Positions 1-9,749 of a stretch of 64,000 bases of DNA are shown here, in pieces. The translations under genes and the position numbers were made by a program. The notes under the pieces were generated by a model. That model worked only from the letters and a program-made list of their open reading frames with translations, was not told the DNA's origin and searched no databases. Source of the stretch: Oreohelix idahoensis (lineage: Eukaryota; Mollusca; Gastropoda; Stylommatophora; Oreohelicidae). The first letter of the stretch is position 1. The number at the start of each line of letters is the position of its first letter. The stretch lies in NCBI GenBank assembly GCA_024509875.1, contig JAMPIV010012269.1, positions 62,001-126,000 on the forward strand, read 5' to 3'.

Positions 1-180
1 AATAAAGGCAGTAGTCAGCTCAAGGTTTTCTGACATCTCGTTTGCTCTCAGACTTCTACATTAATGACTCTAATAAAGGTAGTAGTCAGCTCAAGGTTCC
101 TGACATCTCGTTCGCCCTCAGACTTCTACATTAATGACTCTAATAAAGGCAGTAGTCAGCTCAAGTTTCCTGACATCTCC
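1..180 (-). repeat. 70-bp tandem repeat made from a LINE-C 3' fragment
   Basis: About 2.6 copies of a 70-bp unit run from the window edge. The motif GACTTCTACATTAATGACTC recurs at 51 and 121. The unit is the reverse complement of the 3' coding end of the LINE-C relic at about 21340-21410, where GTCATTAATGTGGAAGTC occurs on the + strand. It is a small tandem amplification of a retrotransposon end; the array probably continues to the left of the window. Confidence 0.75.
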
Positions 181-343
181 AAACAGTTTTACTTGACATT
201 TGAGCTGCATTTTCTGATTTGTTTGTTGACTTATCTTGATCTTCATGTATTTCCCAATGCAATGAAAGCTCATCTAGCTTTGTGTACTCTATTTTTTGTT
301 AAACCTATTACCTTTATCAACACTTCACCTGTTTGTCACACAG
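181..343. other. intron upstream of the first SH3BP5-like exon
   Basis: No repeat or coding signal is recognised. It ends in a short pyrimidine-rich stretch and the acceptor CACAG at 339-343, which defines the start of the following exon. Confidence 0.5.
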
Positions 344-545
344 GATCATAAGAATTCTGTGAGTCGGTTAGAGGATGACATATCCTTAGCCAAGACGTTG
401 TACTCCCATGCCTTGCACAGTCTGGAAGCAATCAGTGACGGCATCCACCAACAGAGGTTTGAACGAAGACAGAAACTGCAGCTTGGAATTAGGGAAGCCG
501 GTGTCGGGGCAGAAGCTCCTTCACCGCCACCAAGCTGGGGAAAAG
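344..545 (+). CDS. SH3BP5/SAB-like protein, internal exon (coiled-coil end)
   Basis: This internal exon is bounded by acceptor CACAG (to 343) and donor AAAAG|GTAATG (546). It encodes 67 codons plus one base, so the outgoing phase is 1. The translation has SRLEDDISLAKTLYSHAL and SLEAISDGIHQQR, followed by GVGAEA. From memory this matches the end of the coiled-coil domain of the SH3-domain-binding protein 5 family, where an ISDEIHERR segment precedes an RGCGVGAE segment. Family members are coiled-coil proteins acting as Rab11 guanine-nucleotide exchange factors; vertebrate SH3BP5 also binds BTK and, on mitochondria, JNK. Upstream exons, including the start codon, lie left of the window. The phase matches the exon at 14709. 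Family assignment rests on this exon and is fairly secure; SH3BP5 versus SH3BP5L orthology is not resolved. Confidence 0.8.
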
Positions 546-609
546 GTAATGTCATTTTTGTTTCCCTGTTATGGTTGTCATTCACTGCCTTTTTTTTTTT
601 GCTTCCTGC

Positions 610-835
610 AGAGCAAGGGGCAACCACTGCTGCTGGCCCCTTGCATGACGTCTGCACCAAGCAGTCACATGATCTCTTGCATTCTGTGCATAACCTCATA
701 TTAGTTGTCTACCATGGCAAACCTGACAGAGTCGTTATTCCTATTCTTTCTTCCTCTGCTCAGAGACCCCTTGGACTACACTGGGAGGTAATGGTTTTTC
801 AGGAGTGAAATCTCAGACCTAGATCTACCAGAGTG
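610..835. repeat. unclassified interspersed repeat (copy 1)
   Basis: Shares blocks with 44210-44410, including CACCAAG.AGTCACATG, CCTCATATTAGTTG and a following CTTT..TCAGA.ACCCC segment. Open frames run through it on both strands, but the similarity between two distant loci marks it as repetitive DNA rather than a continuation of the preceding exon. It may be a LINE 5' untranslated region, because the second copy lies just upstream of a LINE-A 5' end. Confidence 0.5.
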
Positions 836-1094
836 ACCACTGAAATAGTGTCCACGATTCATATCCTATTTTAAAAATATTTTTATTTTTACGTATTTAA
901 ATGACTTCCTGCCATCAGTGGTGTCTAAACCTTGAAGTGGTTTGTGTACCCTGACAACCCCTAGAGCTATGCCAGCAGGAGTTTTACTCCTAGTAGGTTC
1001 TACCAAGCTGGACAGGTCTGCACAGGTAGGGGTCAGACTAAAGCAGACTCCAGGTTGGGGGTTTTAGCACAGGGTCAACACCCCCTGATTGGAA
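836..1094. other. intronic sequence, nothing recognised
   Basis: No coding similarity, tandem structure or terminal repeats are seen. It leads directly into a SINE S1 tail. Confidence 0.4.
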
Positions 1095-1295
1095 CATGGG
1101 TAACATCATGCCCCAGTCTACCCAGTTGCAAATGGGCACTTAATTCTGCTCTTGGGTTAGGGAAGGTAAAAGCAATGAGGAAGAAACTGGTCACCCCACT
1201 TCATGTAGCTGAGCCTACTATAGTGAAGTCTCTAACATTTTACTCCCTTTTGGCAGTATTTGCTATGGGACTACATTGACCTTTTGGTTTAAAGA
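1095..1295 (+). repeat. SINE S1, 3' part
   Basis: Matches the body of the S1 copy at 16460-16640: CAGTCTACCCAG, then GG.AAAACTGGTCACC-type blocks, then TAGTGAAGTCTCTAACA and CAGTA.TGCTATGG in the same order. The tRNA-like head visible in the other copy is not seen here, so this is a 5'-truncated copy. Confidence 0.65.
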
Positions 1296-1463
1296 CACCT
1301 CCGGCATATCAATAACCACCACACTGGGCGTGACATCTGTTCGAAGCCTTACGTGGTGCTCTTTCCATGCCCACTATTCTGTGAGAAATCAGGATGAAGC
1401 TTCTCGGCTAGGGAAATGAGAACAGGGTAATCGCTGAACAGAATGGAGATACAGGGAGCTAGT

Positions 1464-2081
1464 GCATCCCTGAAATGACTGGCTGATACTACATACTTCC
1501 CTGAAATGGCTGGCTGATACTACGTACATCCCTGAAATGGCTGGCTGATACTACATACATCCCTGAAATGGCTGGCTGATACTACATACATCCCTGAAAT
1601 GGCTGGCTGATACTACGTACATCCCTGAAATGGCTGGCTGATACTACATACATCCCTGAAATGGCTGGCTGATACTACGTACATCCCTGAAATGGCTGGC
1701 TGATACTACATACATCCCTGAAATGGCTGGCTGATACTATGTACATCCCTGAAATGGCTGGCTGATACTATGTACATCCCTGAAATGGCTGGCTGATACT
1801 ACGTACATCCCTGACATGGCTGGCTGATACTATGTACATCCCTGAAATGGCTGGCTGATACTACATACATCCCTGACATGGCTGGCTGATACTACGTACA
1901 TCCCTGAAATGGCTGGCTAATACTATGTACATCCCTGACATGGCTGGCTGATACTACATACATCCCTGAAATGACTGGCTGATACTATGTACATCCCTGA
2001 AATGGCTGGCTGATACTACGTACATCCCTGAAATGGCTGGCTGATGCTACATACATCCCTGAAATGGCTGACTGACACTGC
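1464..2081 (+). repeat. 31-bp tandem array (about 20 copies)
   Basis: The unit is about 31 bp and contains CCTGAAATGGCTGGCTGATA followed by a variable TAC(A/G)TACAT tail. Copies differ mainly at the ACATAC/ACGTAC/ATGTAC site and at GAAATGG/GACATGG. Edges are degenerate. It lies in the first intron of the SH3BP5-like gene. Confidence 0.95.
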
Positions 2082-2164
2082 ATTAACCAGGACAATTATT
2101 GTGTCAGACTCTCAGCTCCATGCTTCAGAAGATCCAAAAATAGATGGCTATGACATGAATGGAA

Positions 2165-2735
2165 AATTTACATAGAAGCTTTAACCCTTAAGGACCGCCA
2201 GCTATGCACAAGGCTACAGTATACTTACGTGGAAGTGAACCTTTATCTGTGAGGCTAATTACACTCATTGAAATCACGGTAGAAGGGGAACGACTAAGTA
2301 AGTAAGTAAGAAATCATCCACACACTTTCAGGGATTCCCCCTGTGGTGAAGCTTGTTGAGAACCCAGCATTGCACACTAAGCTTGGAGAAGTCACTTGAG
2401 CCCCAGGCTTAGACCTGTTTGACTGCATGCAGGAGGATCTCACTGTGGACCCAGTGATAGGCAGGGGAAGCTGAGAAGTGGCTCTGTGCAGGACGTGACA
2501 ATTCATTGGGAGAGCCCAGAACCAGAGCACAGTATTTTAGCTCTGCATAGCTGGAGAGCCCCCTTGGATGGCGGGGAATGCACAGTATGCCATGCGCTTC
2601 TTACTCCTAGCTTGGGACCAGATTTTGGATTTGGATAAAGGAGAGATAATAAGGACAAGTAATGATAGCCTGTTAGAGACTGGCATTGTGATTGATGAAT
2701 AAACATAACTCCGTCTGCTGGACTTTGGCATCAAG
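2165..2735 (+). repeat. R620 interspersed repeat, copy 1
   Basis: Recognised by alignment to copies at 24474, 43086 and 46732 (reverse). Shared blocks include CATCCACACACTT.CAGGGAT, GAACCCAGCATTGCA, GGAGAAGTCACTTGAG, TGCATGCAG.AGGATCTCACT, and TATTTTAGCTCTGCATA. This copy lacks the downstream part containing the GCAAGCCAAGCTGG block. It carries a 34-bp LINE-B insertion at 2277. No transposase or RT is encoded. Confidence 0.8.
2277..2310 (+). mobile_element. 34-bp LINE-B 3'-end micro-insertion
   Basis: The inserted segment ends in CGACTAAGTAAG followed by two further TAAG units. It is flanked by AAATCA on both sides (2271-2276 and 2311-2316; GAAATCA if the ambiguous base is counted). Other R620 copies read straight through GAAATCATCCACAC here. 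The insert equals the last bases of the longer LINE-B relic at 27691-28005, so this is an extreme 5'-truncated retrotransposition event. Confidence 0.85.
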
Positions 2736-2776
2736 CATAAAACTAGCAGAGACGGACGCATGATAGGATGGGTCCG
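2730..2776 (+). repeat. 46-bp satellite, left remnant beside the LTR element
   Basis: About one unit, including AACTAGCAGAGA and GATAGGATGGGTCCG, matches the array that resumes at 11940. It shows that the LTR element inserted at the edge of, or within, this tandem array. Confidence 0.85.
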
Positions 2777-4968
2777 TGTAGTGGTGTTGATGGTATTGTA
2801 TGATGGTGTTATTACTACATGTAACTTGTATGAGGCCAGCTGTGAAGGCTCCTGAGATAAAATGTAGTTGAGAATTATCAGAAGGCCTTTCTTGCTACCA
2901 CTACGACCTCACACTTAATTTTTTTTTTCTTAATGAATGTGGCTACGTAAAGTGTCTAGGGTAATGATGTGTAATGTGGTGTGTTAGTTATAAATACACC
3001 CACAGACATTTAAGAAGACTAATAAGATTAACAAGTGTTAAAATACACTGAACTAACTCACGTGTATAAAGTTTTTGATATAATTATATTACATTTATTG
3101 GTTCTGGATCAAGTTTTATGTGACCAGAACTTGTTTTAAAAGAAGGATTGAAAATTTATGAAAAAAAAATGCATGGAATGTTACATAATAAATGCAAGAG
3201 CGTACCTATTTAAGTACTAGACTAATTAGTTTTATTAAAAAAAAGTTCGAGTAGTCATCTCTTTGGGAGGATATTTACTGTTTGTGCTGTTGGGGTGGCC
3301 TCATCACACCTGTCTATATTGACTACACAATGTCCAGAAAATGGTGGGAATTTTTACGGGGATATTAGTCACTACCAATAGTTGGTGAATGTCCAGCAGA
3401 CCAGAGGCTCACTCATCTTTTTGTAGCTCTGGTGCTGAAAACTTGCGGTCCCACCTCTCCGTGCTGGCGGGCAATAATGGTGGTCTCTGTCACAAGAACT
3501 GCACAGATACACTCGAGTACAGTCACCCACCGAATAGACTCTGCTTTGTTGTCGATAGAAACTCACAGCTCTGCAATCAAAGTATGGGCTATGTGTCAAA
3601 ATCTATTCTCTACCCACGTCTGGACACAACACTGACACAACAACCACATCATACAGACAGGTCAGATCTCTCTGACCAAACAGCACAGTTACCATGGTGG
3701 GCCTACATCAGACAGATCCTCCCAGACCATAGATTCTGAAAAATATTTATTAGTTGTCGGCCCTAAAAGAAGATAGGTAACCTGTTTCAACGCTTGATCT
3801 ATCTTGCATAATCCTTGCTGTAGTTTATGTACCTTGTTGGTCCCTAGACCCTGACTTGGGCGGGGGGTCTAGAGCAAATCCCTACTTGTTTGTAAGGCTA
3901 GATTTTGATATGGCAGTATCAAATCACTCGAACATGAAACAATATTCAAAATATATAAAGAAATAATTTCAATCTTACCAGATTATGAATACATAACACA
4001 GAATTGCTAGCAAAACTCAGCTGAGCTGCTGGCTATAGTATGGCGTCCCTAAATTTATTCACTGTCTTTCATATGGGAAAACACCACACTTTAAAATCTG
4101 TGTCTAACACTGAACAATTATTGAAGAATGACCCCACTTTCGCGTCTGAGCGCTAATGATATGATTGTCTGTGGCCAATCACTGCCTAGTTGTACTTTAA
4201 ATTTCAAATTTCTACACTAAAGTCATTTCAGTCATGCTTCAGTCAAGTATGGATGGTTATCTGTTAGTCTGTCCATCTCTACTTGTGTTTCTAAAAAAAA
4301 TGTGCTTGATTTTTGAAGCAACCTTTCTCTCCCCTTAAAATTTTGTCGTAAAAAGTTATATTTAGACACAGCTACCGCTCAAAAACCCTCTCCTCCATAA
4401 TAAGTAACTTTGAACACCTGCGTCCCCAAGGTCGTGTTTTGTGTGCAAATAACGACACTTTTTATTCAAGGCAGTCTGTCGATGATGTAAACTACACTGT
4501 CTTTTGTCATTATCTTCAATATTATCTATCCGTTTGTAAAATTAAGATCATATTATTTCATTGCTCAGAATAGGCCATCCGGCCAGCTAATTTTTATATT
4601 CCTAACATTAATATTAAGAAAAATTACTTTTTAAATTTTTGTAATATTCCTAACATCTGCGTTTTAGCCGCTGAATTCAAATAAAGGCTTGGTATCGCAA
4701 AACGTCCAATTCCGTACCTCGTGTCAATTTGGGGGACGTGAATTTTTACTTTCCTCCATCCCCCCCCATTGCGTCTCCTTAGCCTTTCCAGTCATATTTT
4801 TTTTCTTTTGATCCGCCGTTCCCCTCCTGTCTAGCAAGTCAATTTTATGGAGGGTGATGACCCGCGGTCTAGGCGATCATGTACATCAGCAGCCTACGCA
4901 TTATGTTTTTATCCTTAAATGTTATCTTTTGAGTATTTTACCGTTGTATCTCTGTCAATTTCACTACA
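2777..4968 (-). repeat. 3' LTR of the Gmr1-like element (2192 bp)
   Basis: Starts TGTAGTGG and ends TTCACTACA on the + strand. It differs from the other LTR by one extra A in each of two A-runs (near 3170 and 3240) and by substitutions near 4276 (A versus G) and 4683 (A versus C). At about 2.2 kb it is long relative to the 4.8 kb internal region. Promoter and polyadenylation sites cannot be placed by eye. A 116-codon frame at 3389-3739 on the + strand is antisense to the element and has no recognisable product. Confidence 0.95.
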
Positions 4969-4985
4969 CATCTCCCCACTTGAAA
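4969..4985 (-). promoter_or_regulatory. polypurine tract of the Gmr1-like element
   Basis: On the - strand the bases directly before the 3' LTR read AAGTGGGGAGATG. This purine run adjoining the LTR is where plus-strand DNA synthesis primes in LTR retrotransposons. Confidence 0.7.
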
Positions 4986-5055
4986 ACATGCCTATGGCAA
5001 GTTCCAAAACCAGCGATACACATAGGTAAAATTACTCCTCACGTCTGCCACTACT

Positions 5056-8000
5056 CTAATTTTGATCACAGGGGTGCCGACTGAGGAAATCTGCACCGAC
5101 ATTCAATTTGCCTGGGATATATTGGATAATGAACTGATAAGGTTGAAGCAATAAAGACCACCTCAGCAATCTTGCGTTTTCATGCTTAGCCTGAGACAAG
5201 AACACGAGAGGCTGATGATCCGTCTCCACCACAAATGTCCTACCATATAGATAGATTTGAAACTTCTTTATTGCCCAGATTAATGCTAAACATTCTTTTT
5301 CGCTTGTGGAGTATCCTTGTTCCGCCTTATTCAATTTACGGCTTGCATAAGCGACTGGTTTCAGTTCCCCATCAGGTGAAGATGATCTTTGCAACAAAGC
5401 CCCTCCGAGTCCCACATTACTTGCATCGGTTCTTAAGACAAAGTCCTGTGTCAAATCAGGCAGTTTGAGAATAGGCTTGCTAGTGAGTTTTTCCTTTAAC
5501 TCTTGGAACGCTAGTTCACATTGTGCAGTCCAAATAATTTTATCTGGAAGTCCCTTGCGAGTCAGATCAGTCAGAGGAGCACAAATAGCGTTAAAATTCT
5601 TGATGTATTTCTGATAAAATCCGCATAACGACACAAATGATCGCACGTCTTTTTTTGTTTGCGGCCTAGGTGCTCTCTGCAGTTTTTCCAAGTTCTTAGG
5701 ATCAGGGGTCATATTACCCTGATATACAGTGTGTCCCAAGAATTCCAACTCTTTGCATCCAATACAACATTTTGTTGGCCTAGCAGTTAAGTTCGCCTCC
5801 CGAAGTCTATCAAACAACATCTCCAGAGCTTCAATGTGTTCTTCAAAGGTCTCGGTGGCGACGAGAATATCATCCATGAAATTTGTGATACATGGGTTAT
5901 TCAGGGGGTCCAACAATTTTCGCATCATCCTTGAAAACACACTCGGAGCATTTTTCAGTCCGAATGGTAGCATATTGAATTCATAATGTCCATCCGAAGT
6001 GCTAAAAGCCAAATAAGGTCTCACTTCAGGCTTCACTGGGATCTGGTAATAGCCTTTACTAAGATCCACCTTTGAAAAGTATTTTGCCTTGTTCAGTCTG
6101 GCAAATAGCTGTTTTGTGTCTGGTAATGGATCCACTTGTCCTTCTGTGACAGCATTCAGTTTCCTGTAATCTATGCACAGTCTGTGTTCCCCAGACGGTT
6201 TCCTCAACAAAACGACACTAGAACTAAAAGATGATTCACTGTGCGAAATAATCCCCTCCTTCAATAAATAATCTATTTCTTCCTTTAATGCCTTCTCCTT
6301 CGCGAACGGAATAGAATAGGCTCTCATACAGATTGGGTTTGAGTCTACCAGTTTCATGTCATACTGTAGCAAATTTGTATGGCCTGGTTTATCTGTTAAT
6401 ACATCTGTATGTTCCTCCAGAACCTTTTGAACTCTCTCCCTCTGGTTTTTAGTCAGGTGCTTACTGACTTTTACCTGTGCTGCTGTTTCACAAGGATGTA
6501 ATGGGTATTCATGTGAGGTGAGTGGTTCCTTTTGCATCTGGGTTGCAATAGCTAAGGTCAATAAGGGGGTGCTTTCCTGGAGTGGTCTGTCCAGATACTT
6601 CTTTAACAGGTTTACATGATAAACTTTTTCCTTCCCCTTTTTGTCAATTTTATAGTTTGTTCTAGACACCTTCTCTAGAACCGTATATGGACCTTGCCAA
6701 CCAATTTGTAATTTATTCTGGCTTCCGGGTAGTAAAAGCAGCACCTTCTCTCCGACTGCCAGTTCCCTGTCCTTTGCCTTCCTATTAAAGTATGCTGCAT
6801 GTTTCTTCCTGGCTTGTTTCAAATTATCATTTGCCAGTTTCCATCCAGCTTTCAAACGAGTGGTCAGTTCGTTCACGTATTGATACGATGAGGTAACAGT
6901 CTCTTCCGCCTTCTCATCTGTCCAGGTCCTTAATAGAGCTTCTAAAGGCCCTTTTATTGGCCTCCCAAATAGCAGAGTTGCGGGAGCCATCCCGGTTGAA
7001 CTATGTGGTACCTCCCGGTACGCAAACAATGCGGCGGGCAGGAATTGATCCCACAGATCCGGTTTTTCGTGTGCCAGCTTTCTCAGGATAGAAATGAGAG
7101 TCCCATTGAACCTCTCTACTTGGCCGTTCCCTTGTGGATGGTACGGACTACAATGAAAGTGCCTGGCTTGAAATAGCTTAAAAACTTCTTCCGTTAGTTT
7201 CCCCTTGAACTGAGAACCATTATCCGTCAAGATTTGATGCGGGAATCCTAATCGGGTAAATATTGTAAGTAGTGCCTCTGCTACATGTTTTGAATCAATT
7301 GATGGCAGGGCTACCGCCTCTCCCCACATAGAACAAGTGTCCACCAGAGTAAGGATGTAACTGTTCCTCCTCTTGGTCCGAGTGAGAGGTCCTACAATAT
7401 CCACTGCAACCCTCTCAAAAGGTGTTCCCACTATGGGCATTTCCCCTAGAGTTGCAGGAGCAGTCCAGTGCTTTGGAGCTACCCTTTGACATTCTGGGCA
7501 GGATTTGACATATCTTTTTATATCCTCCGTTATCCCTGGCCAGAAGTAATGACAAGCTATACGCTGTCCGGTGGCGCTGATCCCCATGTGACCACTGAAG
7601 GGAATCGCATGTCCGAGTTCCATCACTTTATCTCTATATGAAATGGGAAGAACCAGCTGGTTGTGACCATTTGTTCCAGTTCCGGCCTTCCTGTATAAGA
7701 GTTTGTTCTTCATGAAATATTCCCCCTTGCTCGGAGGTGTGTGGCATTTGGGTAATTTTTTAAAACATGGCTGGAGTGTCCTATCCTCAGCCTGCGCCTT
7801 CCTCATCTCCTCTGGATGAGCATTTATAGGTTCACCTTCTTCCTCCTTCTTCTGTGACCTGGTCTGCACTGTCGCCATGATCACAGGTTTCTCGGGATTC
7901 CCCAAGAAGACGTATCTACACCCCAATATCAGAGGGTAGATTGGTTCATCTATCACTGCTGCTCTGATTTCTCCTTCCACATAGCGAGTTTTCACCGTTA

Positions 8001-9474
8001 TCCTTGCGATGGGAAGTGTCATGAGTGGTATGTCCTTAGTCGCCCCTTGTATTTCCACTGTTTCTGTGGTATACTGACTTGGGTCCACTAGGCTAGACTT
8101 CACAACTGAATCATAATCCAAACCTGTATCATAAAGGCACCTTATGGTGACCCCATTACAAATAACATCCTCACAAACTGGGGGGTGATAAGGTTCCTGT
8201 TGTCCCTTAGGATTAACCTTTACTCTTTGCGTCCCCGACTTCATTGCAGCAATGTTTGAAGGTTTCCTTCTACAAAATTCGGTGTTATGGTTATCCTTCT
8301 TGCACCATTTGCACCATCTTTTTCCTTGGTTCAACGGTTTTCTTTCATTGAACTTTTGGTCATTGAACTGTGAGTTTCTGTCGCGATAGTCATTTCTTTG
8401 CCGCTCAAAGTTTGTCCTACCCTTATTTCCCTGCTCTCTATTATCAAATTTATTAAATTGCTGTGGAGCTTTAAAATTGTCTATGTGCTTCTTCTTAGCA
8501 CCACTTACCTCTGCCTGAGCTGCCTGATACCTCTCAGCAACATTTAAAATTTCCCCCAACTTCTCTGCACCCTGTTCCATGAGAAATTTTCTCATGTCTG
8601 GAGCCATGGACTCTCTCAATTGCTCAATCATGATCATTTCTTTAAGATCTTGGGTCTTCCCCAGAGCCGTCCATTTCTCCAAATAGGTTTCTATTCTGGC
8701 AGAAAATTGGTGGTATGTCTCCCCAGACAACAGTTTGGCATTTCTGAATTTCTTACGATAAAATTCACCATTCTTTTCGTACCTTAATAACAAAGCCTGC
8801 TTTAACATGTCATAATTGTCTTGGTCTTCCCTGTTCATTTTGGCAAATACTTCGTAAGAAGTACCCCTCAATCCCTGTGATAGCTTTAAGCTCCACCTCT
8901 CTCTCTCTAACCCATATGTAGTAGCTAATAACTCAAAACGTCCTAGGTACCCCTCTATGTCATCGTCTTTTTCAACAAAATGGTCTAAATGAAACCCCAT
9001 AGCTGAGTTTGAGGCTCCCATACTGGGCGTAGCATCTGAGGCAAAAGGGCTGGCACCATTTTCAGGAGCCGGGCCTTGTAATTCCAGCTCCCTTAGTCGT
9101 AATTCATGCTCCCTCTGCAACCTTCTATCTTCTGCTTCCCTTTCGGCCTTTTTATCTTCTGCCTCCCTTTCGGCCTTTTTATCTTCTGCCTCCCTTTCGG
9201 CCTTTTTATCTTCTGCCTCCCTTTGCTGTCGTTTTTCTTCTGCCTCAATCTGCAGCCTCTTAATTTCTCTATCAGCCTCAATTTGTAATCTCTTTTCTTC
9301 AGCTAACCTGTCAGCCTCTAATTTTCTTTCAGCCTCTTTTTCTAATCTCCTTTCTTCCCGTTCAATATATTTATCACATTCAGTCGTTACGTATTGAATT
9401 AAAATTTGACCATCCATCCCCATCTCCTTCGCAGTGAGCACAGCAGCTGATCTAAACTTTGCTAGCTCTGCCAT
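5056..9474 (-). CDS. Gag-Pol polyprotein with integrase before reverse transcriptase
   Basis: The first ATG (9474) opens MAELAKFRSA and gives 1472 residues; the frame is open 18 codons further upstream without an ATG. Residues below count from that upstream limit. 50-145: highly charged coiled coil with three AEREAEDKK repeats. 180-340: retrotransposon Gag fold. C406, C409, H414, C419: zinc knuckle (CX2CX4HX4C). 464-469 CLYDTG: aspartic protease. H640, H647, C677, C680: integrase zinc finger. D710, D769, E805: integrase DDE triad with D35E spacing. About 920-977: GPY/F module (GPYTV at 946). About 1070-1300: reverse transcriptase with D1155 and FMDD (1217-1220). D1368, E1412, D1437, D1480: RNase H. 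The stop follows HPCDQN. There are no stops or frameshifts. Translation as a single Gag-Pol frame implies processing by the encoded protease. Confidence 0.95.
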   Translation of the reverse strand: MAELAKFRSAAVLTAKEMGMDGQILIQYVTTECDKYIEREERRLEKEAERKLEADRLAEEKRLQIEADREIKRLQIEAEEKRQQREAEDKKAEREAEDKKAEREAEDKKAEREAEDRRLQREHELRLRELELQGPAPENGASPFASDATPSMGASNSAMGFHLDHFVEKDDDIEGYLGRFELLATTYGLERERWSLKLSQGLRGTSYEVFAKMNREDQDNYDMLKQALLLRYEKNGEFYRKKFRNAKLLSGETYHQFSARIETYLEKWTALGKTQDLKEMIMIEQLRESMAPDMRKFLMEQGAEKLGEILNVAERYQAAQAEVSGAKKKHIDNFKAPQQFNKFDNREQGNKGRTNFERQRNDYRDRNSQFNDQKFNERKPLNQGKRWCKWCKKDNHNTEFCRRKPSNIAAMKSGTQRVKVNPKGQQEPYHPPVCEDVICNGVTIRCLYDTGLDYDSVVKSSLVDPSQYTTETVEIQGATKDIPLMTLPIARITVKTRYVEGEIRAAVIDEPIYPLILGCRYVFLGNPEKPVIMATVQTRSQKKEEEGEPINAHPEEMRKAQAEDRTLQPCFKKLPKCHTPPSKGEYFMKNKLLYRKAGTGTNGHNQLVLPISYRDKVMELGHAIPFSGHMGISATGQRIACHYFWPGITEDIKRYVKSCPECQRVAPKHWTAPATLGEMPIVGTPFERVAVDIVGPLTRTKRRNSYILTLVDTCSMWGEAVALPSIDSKHVAEALLTIFTRLGFPHQILTDNGSQFKGKLTEEVFKLFQARHFHCSPYHPQGNGQVERFNGTLISILRKLAHEKPDLWDQFLPAALFAYREVPHSSTGMAPATLLFGRPIKGPLEALLRTWTDEKAEETVTSSYQYVNELTTRLKAGWKLANDNLKQARKKHAAYFNRKAKDRELAVGEKVLLLLPGSQNKLQIGWQGPYTVLEKVSRTNYKIDKKGKEKVYHVNLLKKYLDRPLQESTPLLTLAIATQMQKEPLTSHEYPLHPCETAAQVKVSKHLTKNQRERVQKVLEEHTDVLTDKPGHTNLLQYDMKLVDSNPICMRAYSIPFAKEKALKEEIDYLLKEGIISHSESSFSSSVVLLRKPSGEHRLCIDYRKLNAVTEGQVDPLPDTKQLFARLNKAKYFSKVDLSKGYYQIPVKPEVRPYLAFSTSDGHYEFNMLPFGLKNAPSVFSRMMRKLLDPLNNPCITNFMDDILVATETFEEHIEALEMLFDRLREANLTARPTKCCIGCKELEFLGHTVYQGNMTPDPKNLEKLQRAPRPQTKKDVRSFVSLCGFYQKYIKNFNAICAPLTDLTRKGLPDKIIWTAQCELAFQELKEKLTSKPILKLPDLTQDFVLRTDASNVGLGGALLQRSSSPDGELKPVAYASRKLNKAEQGYSTSEKECLALIWAIKKFQIYLYGRTFVVETDHQPLVFLSQAKHENARLLRWSLLLQPYQFIIQYIPGKLNVGADFLSRHPCDQN
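9130..9230 (-). repeat. 27-bp in-frame tandem repeat inside gag
   Basis: About 3.5 near-perfect copies of a 27-bp unit (TTTTTATCTTCTGCCTCCCT on the + strand, then TTCGGCC) encode repeated nine-residue AEREAEDKK units in the Gag coiled coil. The period keeps frame and is not a multiple of the heptad. Confidence 0.9.
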
Positions 9475-9749
9475 ACTTTTTGGACAATATAATAATATAC
9501 AAGATAAATCTCTAACCAGTAAATACACTAAGTACTTCTAATTACTATATGACTATAGTCTAACTAATTCTAACTAACCAGTTAACTAATTAATTATTAC
9601 TGGCTGTGAAGATTCACCAACTTTTATCTGCAGGGACACTTTTAATTTTAAAGGAAATTTTACAATTTATTTCCCTACTTTTATTTCTCCCACCAGGAGA
9701 TCCTAATTTTACTGTTGGGCTAATTATCCCTGGACAAGACCCCAATTTA
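9475..9749 (-). other. untranslated leader of the Gmr1-like element
   Basis: Lies between the 5' LTR and the gag start. Next to the LTR the - strand reads TAAATTGGGGTCTTGTCCAG. A TGGGGTCTTG segment five bases in could be a primer-binding site, but I could not match it to a specific tRNA 3' end. The rest is AT-rich without recognised features. Confidence 0.5.

Noticed and set aside
296..808. 170-codon frame as a single gene
   Set aside because: Only 344-545 has family similarity and good splice sites; the rest reads through an intron and a repeat.
1464..2081. CRISPR-like array
   Set aside because: Units are contiguous with no unique spacers, in animal DNA; it is a 31-bp satellite. The 25-, 46- and 50-bp arrays were rejected for the same reason.
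3389..3739. 116-codon + strand frame in the LTRs as a gene
   Set aside because: No recognisable domain, antisense to the element, and duplicated only because LTRs are duplicated. Mentioned as a finding, not annotated as a CDS.
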